A stretch of 6,385 nt of DNA from Methanobrevibacter sp. (lineage in GTDB: Archaea > Methanobacteriota > Methanobacteria > Methanobacteriales > Methanobacteriaceae): positions 1-6,385 of the forward strand of contig JAUNXD010000100.1 of NCBI GenBank assembly GCA_030539985.1, given 5' to 3'. The position numbers were made by a program, and so were the translations under genes. Of this stretch, positions 5,906-6,385 are shown one piece after another (positions within the stretch are counted from its first letter, which is position 1; each line of letters opens with the position of its first letter). The notes beneath the pieces are model-generated. The model was not told where the DNA came from. It searched no databases and saw only the letters and a program-made list of their open reading frames with translations.

Positions 5906-5929
5906 CATTAACGGCAAGGGGTGTTAATG
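5906..5929 (+). repeat. CATTAACGGCA-type inverted repeat, copy 3
   Basis: CATTAACGGCA, 6 spacer bases, GTTAATG: 24 nt long like copy 2 and in the same orientation, with 7-bp perfect outer arms. It lies between the helicase promoter region and the 3' end of the restriction gene. Confidence 0.65.
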
Positions 5930-6009
5930 TTGATTCTTTCCCAACCCTTGCATATATATCAAAGTGCAGGGGAAAACAAAATCCGAATATGGAATCGTTA
6001 ATGTTAATG

Positions 6010-6385
6010 TTATTCATCTTCAAAGAAATCAGAATCTATTTTCTTTATTGAATAATTATATTCTGTAAAAACACCCACATCATGTTTTATCATGAGCTGA
6101 GTTAATCTTTTTCCATCGATTAATACAATTTGTGCATCTGATTCTTTAGATATTTCAATAGCACCTTTTGTAAATGATGATGTTGTAATCATTACTCCTT
6201 TTTGTATTCCATGTTCTAAAGTATAAGCAAATTCTTTCAAGTCTTTTTGACCTATTGGATTTGTGTGTTGTTTTGCTTGAATATGAATTTGACTTAATCC
6301 AAGTTCATCTTCAAAGATAATTCCATCAATGCCCCCATCATTTGTATAGGGCGTTACTTCCCCATATTCTTCATTTAATCCATAT
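6010..6385 (-). CDS. mrr: Mrr-family restriction endonuclease, C-terminal catalytic domain (partial)
   Basis: The frame is open from the right edge of the window to TAA at 6010-6012, giving 124 complete C-terminal residues; the N-terminus lies outside. From the edge it reads YGLNEEYGE, then NDGGIDGII (catalytic Asp of the PD-(D/E)XK fold), EDELGLSQIHIQAKQH (the Q-x-K pair), FAYTLEHGIQKGVMITTSSFTKGA and IVLIDGKRLTQLMIKHDVGV. This succession is characteristic of the Mrr catalytic domain. Mrr enzymes are cytoplasmic, usually methylation-dependent (type IV) endonucleases with an N-terminal winged-helix domain; only the nuclease part is seen here. The TTG at 6240 is an internal leucine, not the start, because the conserved catalytic residues lie upstream of it. 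Its codon use is AT-rich like the virion genes. Whether it is intact upstream, or restricts methylated DNA, cannot be read here. Confidence 0.85.
   Translation of the reverse strand, partial: YGLNEEYGEVTPYTNDGGIDGIIFEDELGLSQIHIQAKQHTNPIGQKDLKEFAYTLEHGIQKGVMITTSSFTKGAIEISKESDAQIVLIDGKRLTQLMIKHDVGVFTEYNYSIKKIDSDFFEDE

Larger units (their letters stand above)
5708..6009. other. AT-rich intergenic region with palindromic repeats, no gene seen
   Basis: The 302 nt between the two minus-strand genes hold no credible ORF. They carry two CATTAACGGCA-type inverted repeats, further CGTTAATG copies at 5846-5853 and 5996-6003, a GTTAATG at 6003-6009 that abuts the stop codon of the restriction gene, and an imperfect hairpin CCCTTGCA (5945-5952) with TGCAGGG (5965-5971). 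On the minus strand a T-rich run (5972-5983, read as GGATTTTGTTTTCC) lies about 27 nt past that stop and could end its transcript. Confidence 0.5.

Overview
The window looks like a stretch of an AT-rich methanogen genome (Methanobrevibacter or Methanosphaera type) carrying part of an integrated tailed provirus. The basis is circumstantial: AT-rich codon choice in the left-hand genes, an intergenic gap made almost only of A and T that contains an archaeal-type TATA box (TTTATATA), and a portal plus scaffold/protease-like gene pair of the kind found in archaeal siphoviruses. No ribosomal, tRNA or housekeeping gene is present to fix the taxonomy.

Layout. (1) 1-2588, plus strand: a virion-assembly module. 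It holds the last 28 codons of an upstream gene, a 53-residue small ORF with a good Shine-Dalgarno, an SPP1 gp6-like portal protein, and a protein that looks like a prohead protease/scaffold (protease-like N-terminus, coiled coil, two Gly-X-Thr linkers). A hairpin plus U-rich tract after it looks like a terminator. The major capsid gene expected next is absent. (2) 2721-3427: about 700 nt without a credible gene, packed with strong inverted repeats. Two tandem copies of a roughly 228-nt unit carry corresponding hairpins whose arms differ by paired, compensating changes, followed by a third shortened copy and a 94-nt long-stem hairpin. This is the most interesting part of the window. (3) 3428-3856: AT-rich, no gene seen, with several CATTAAC heptamers and one CATTAACGGCA-type inverted repeat. 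(4) 3857-5707, minus strand: a 616-residue PD-(D/E)XK nuclease plus superfamily 1 helicase fusion of the DUF2075 / Schlafen-group-3-like type. (5) 5708-6009: AT-rich intergenic region with two more CATTAACGGCA-type inverted repeats. (6) 6010-6385, minus strand: the C-terminal catalytic domain of an Mrr-family restriction endonuclease, cut by the window edge.

How the parts may work together. The left part packages DNA and builds the procapsid. The right part consists of two nuclease genes of families common in defence islands, in the opposite orientation. The helicase gene seems less AT-rich than its neighbours and is bracketed by similar small palindromes, which suggests it was acquired separately. 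The structured block lies exactly at the junction between the truncated virion module and the defence-like genes, and may be a noncoding RNA, a DNA-structure element or a repeat-driven rearrangement hotspot. The sequence alone does not decide which.
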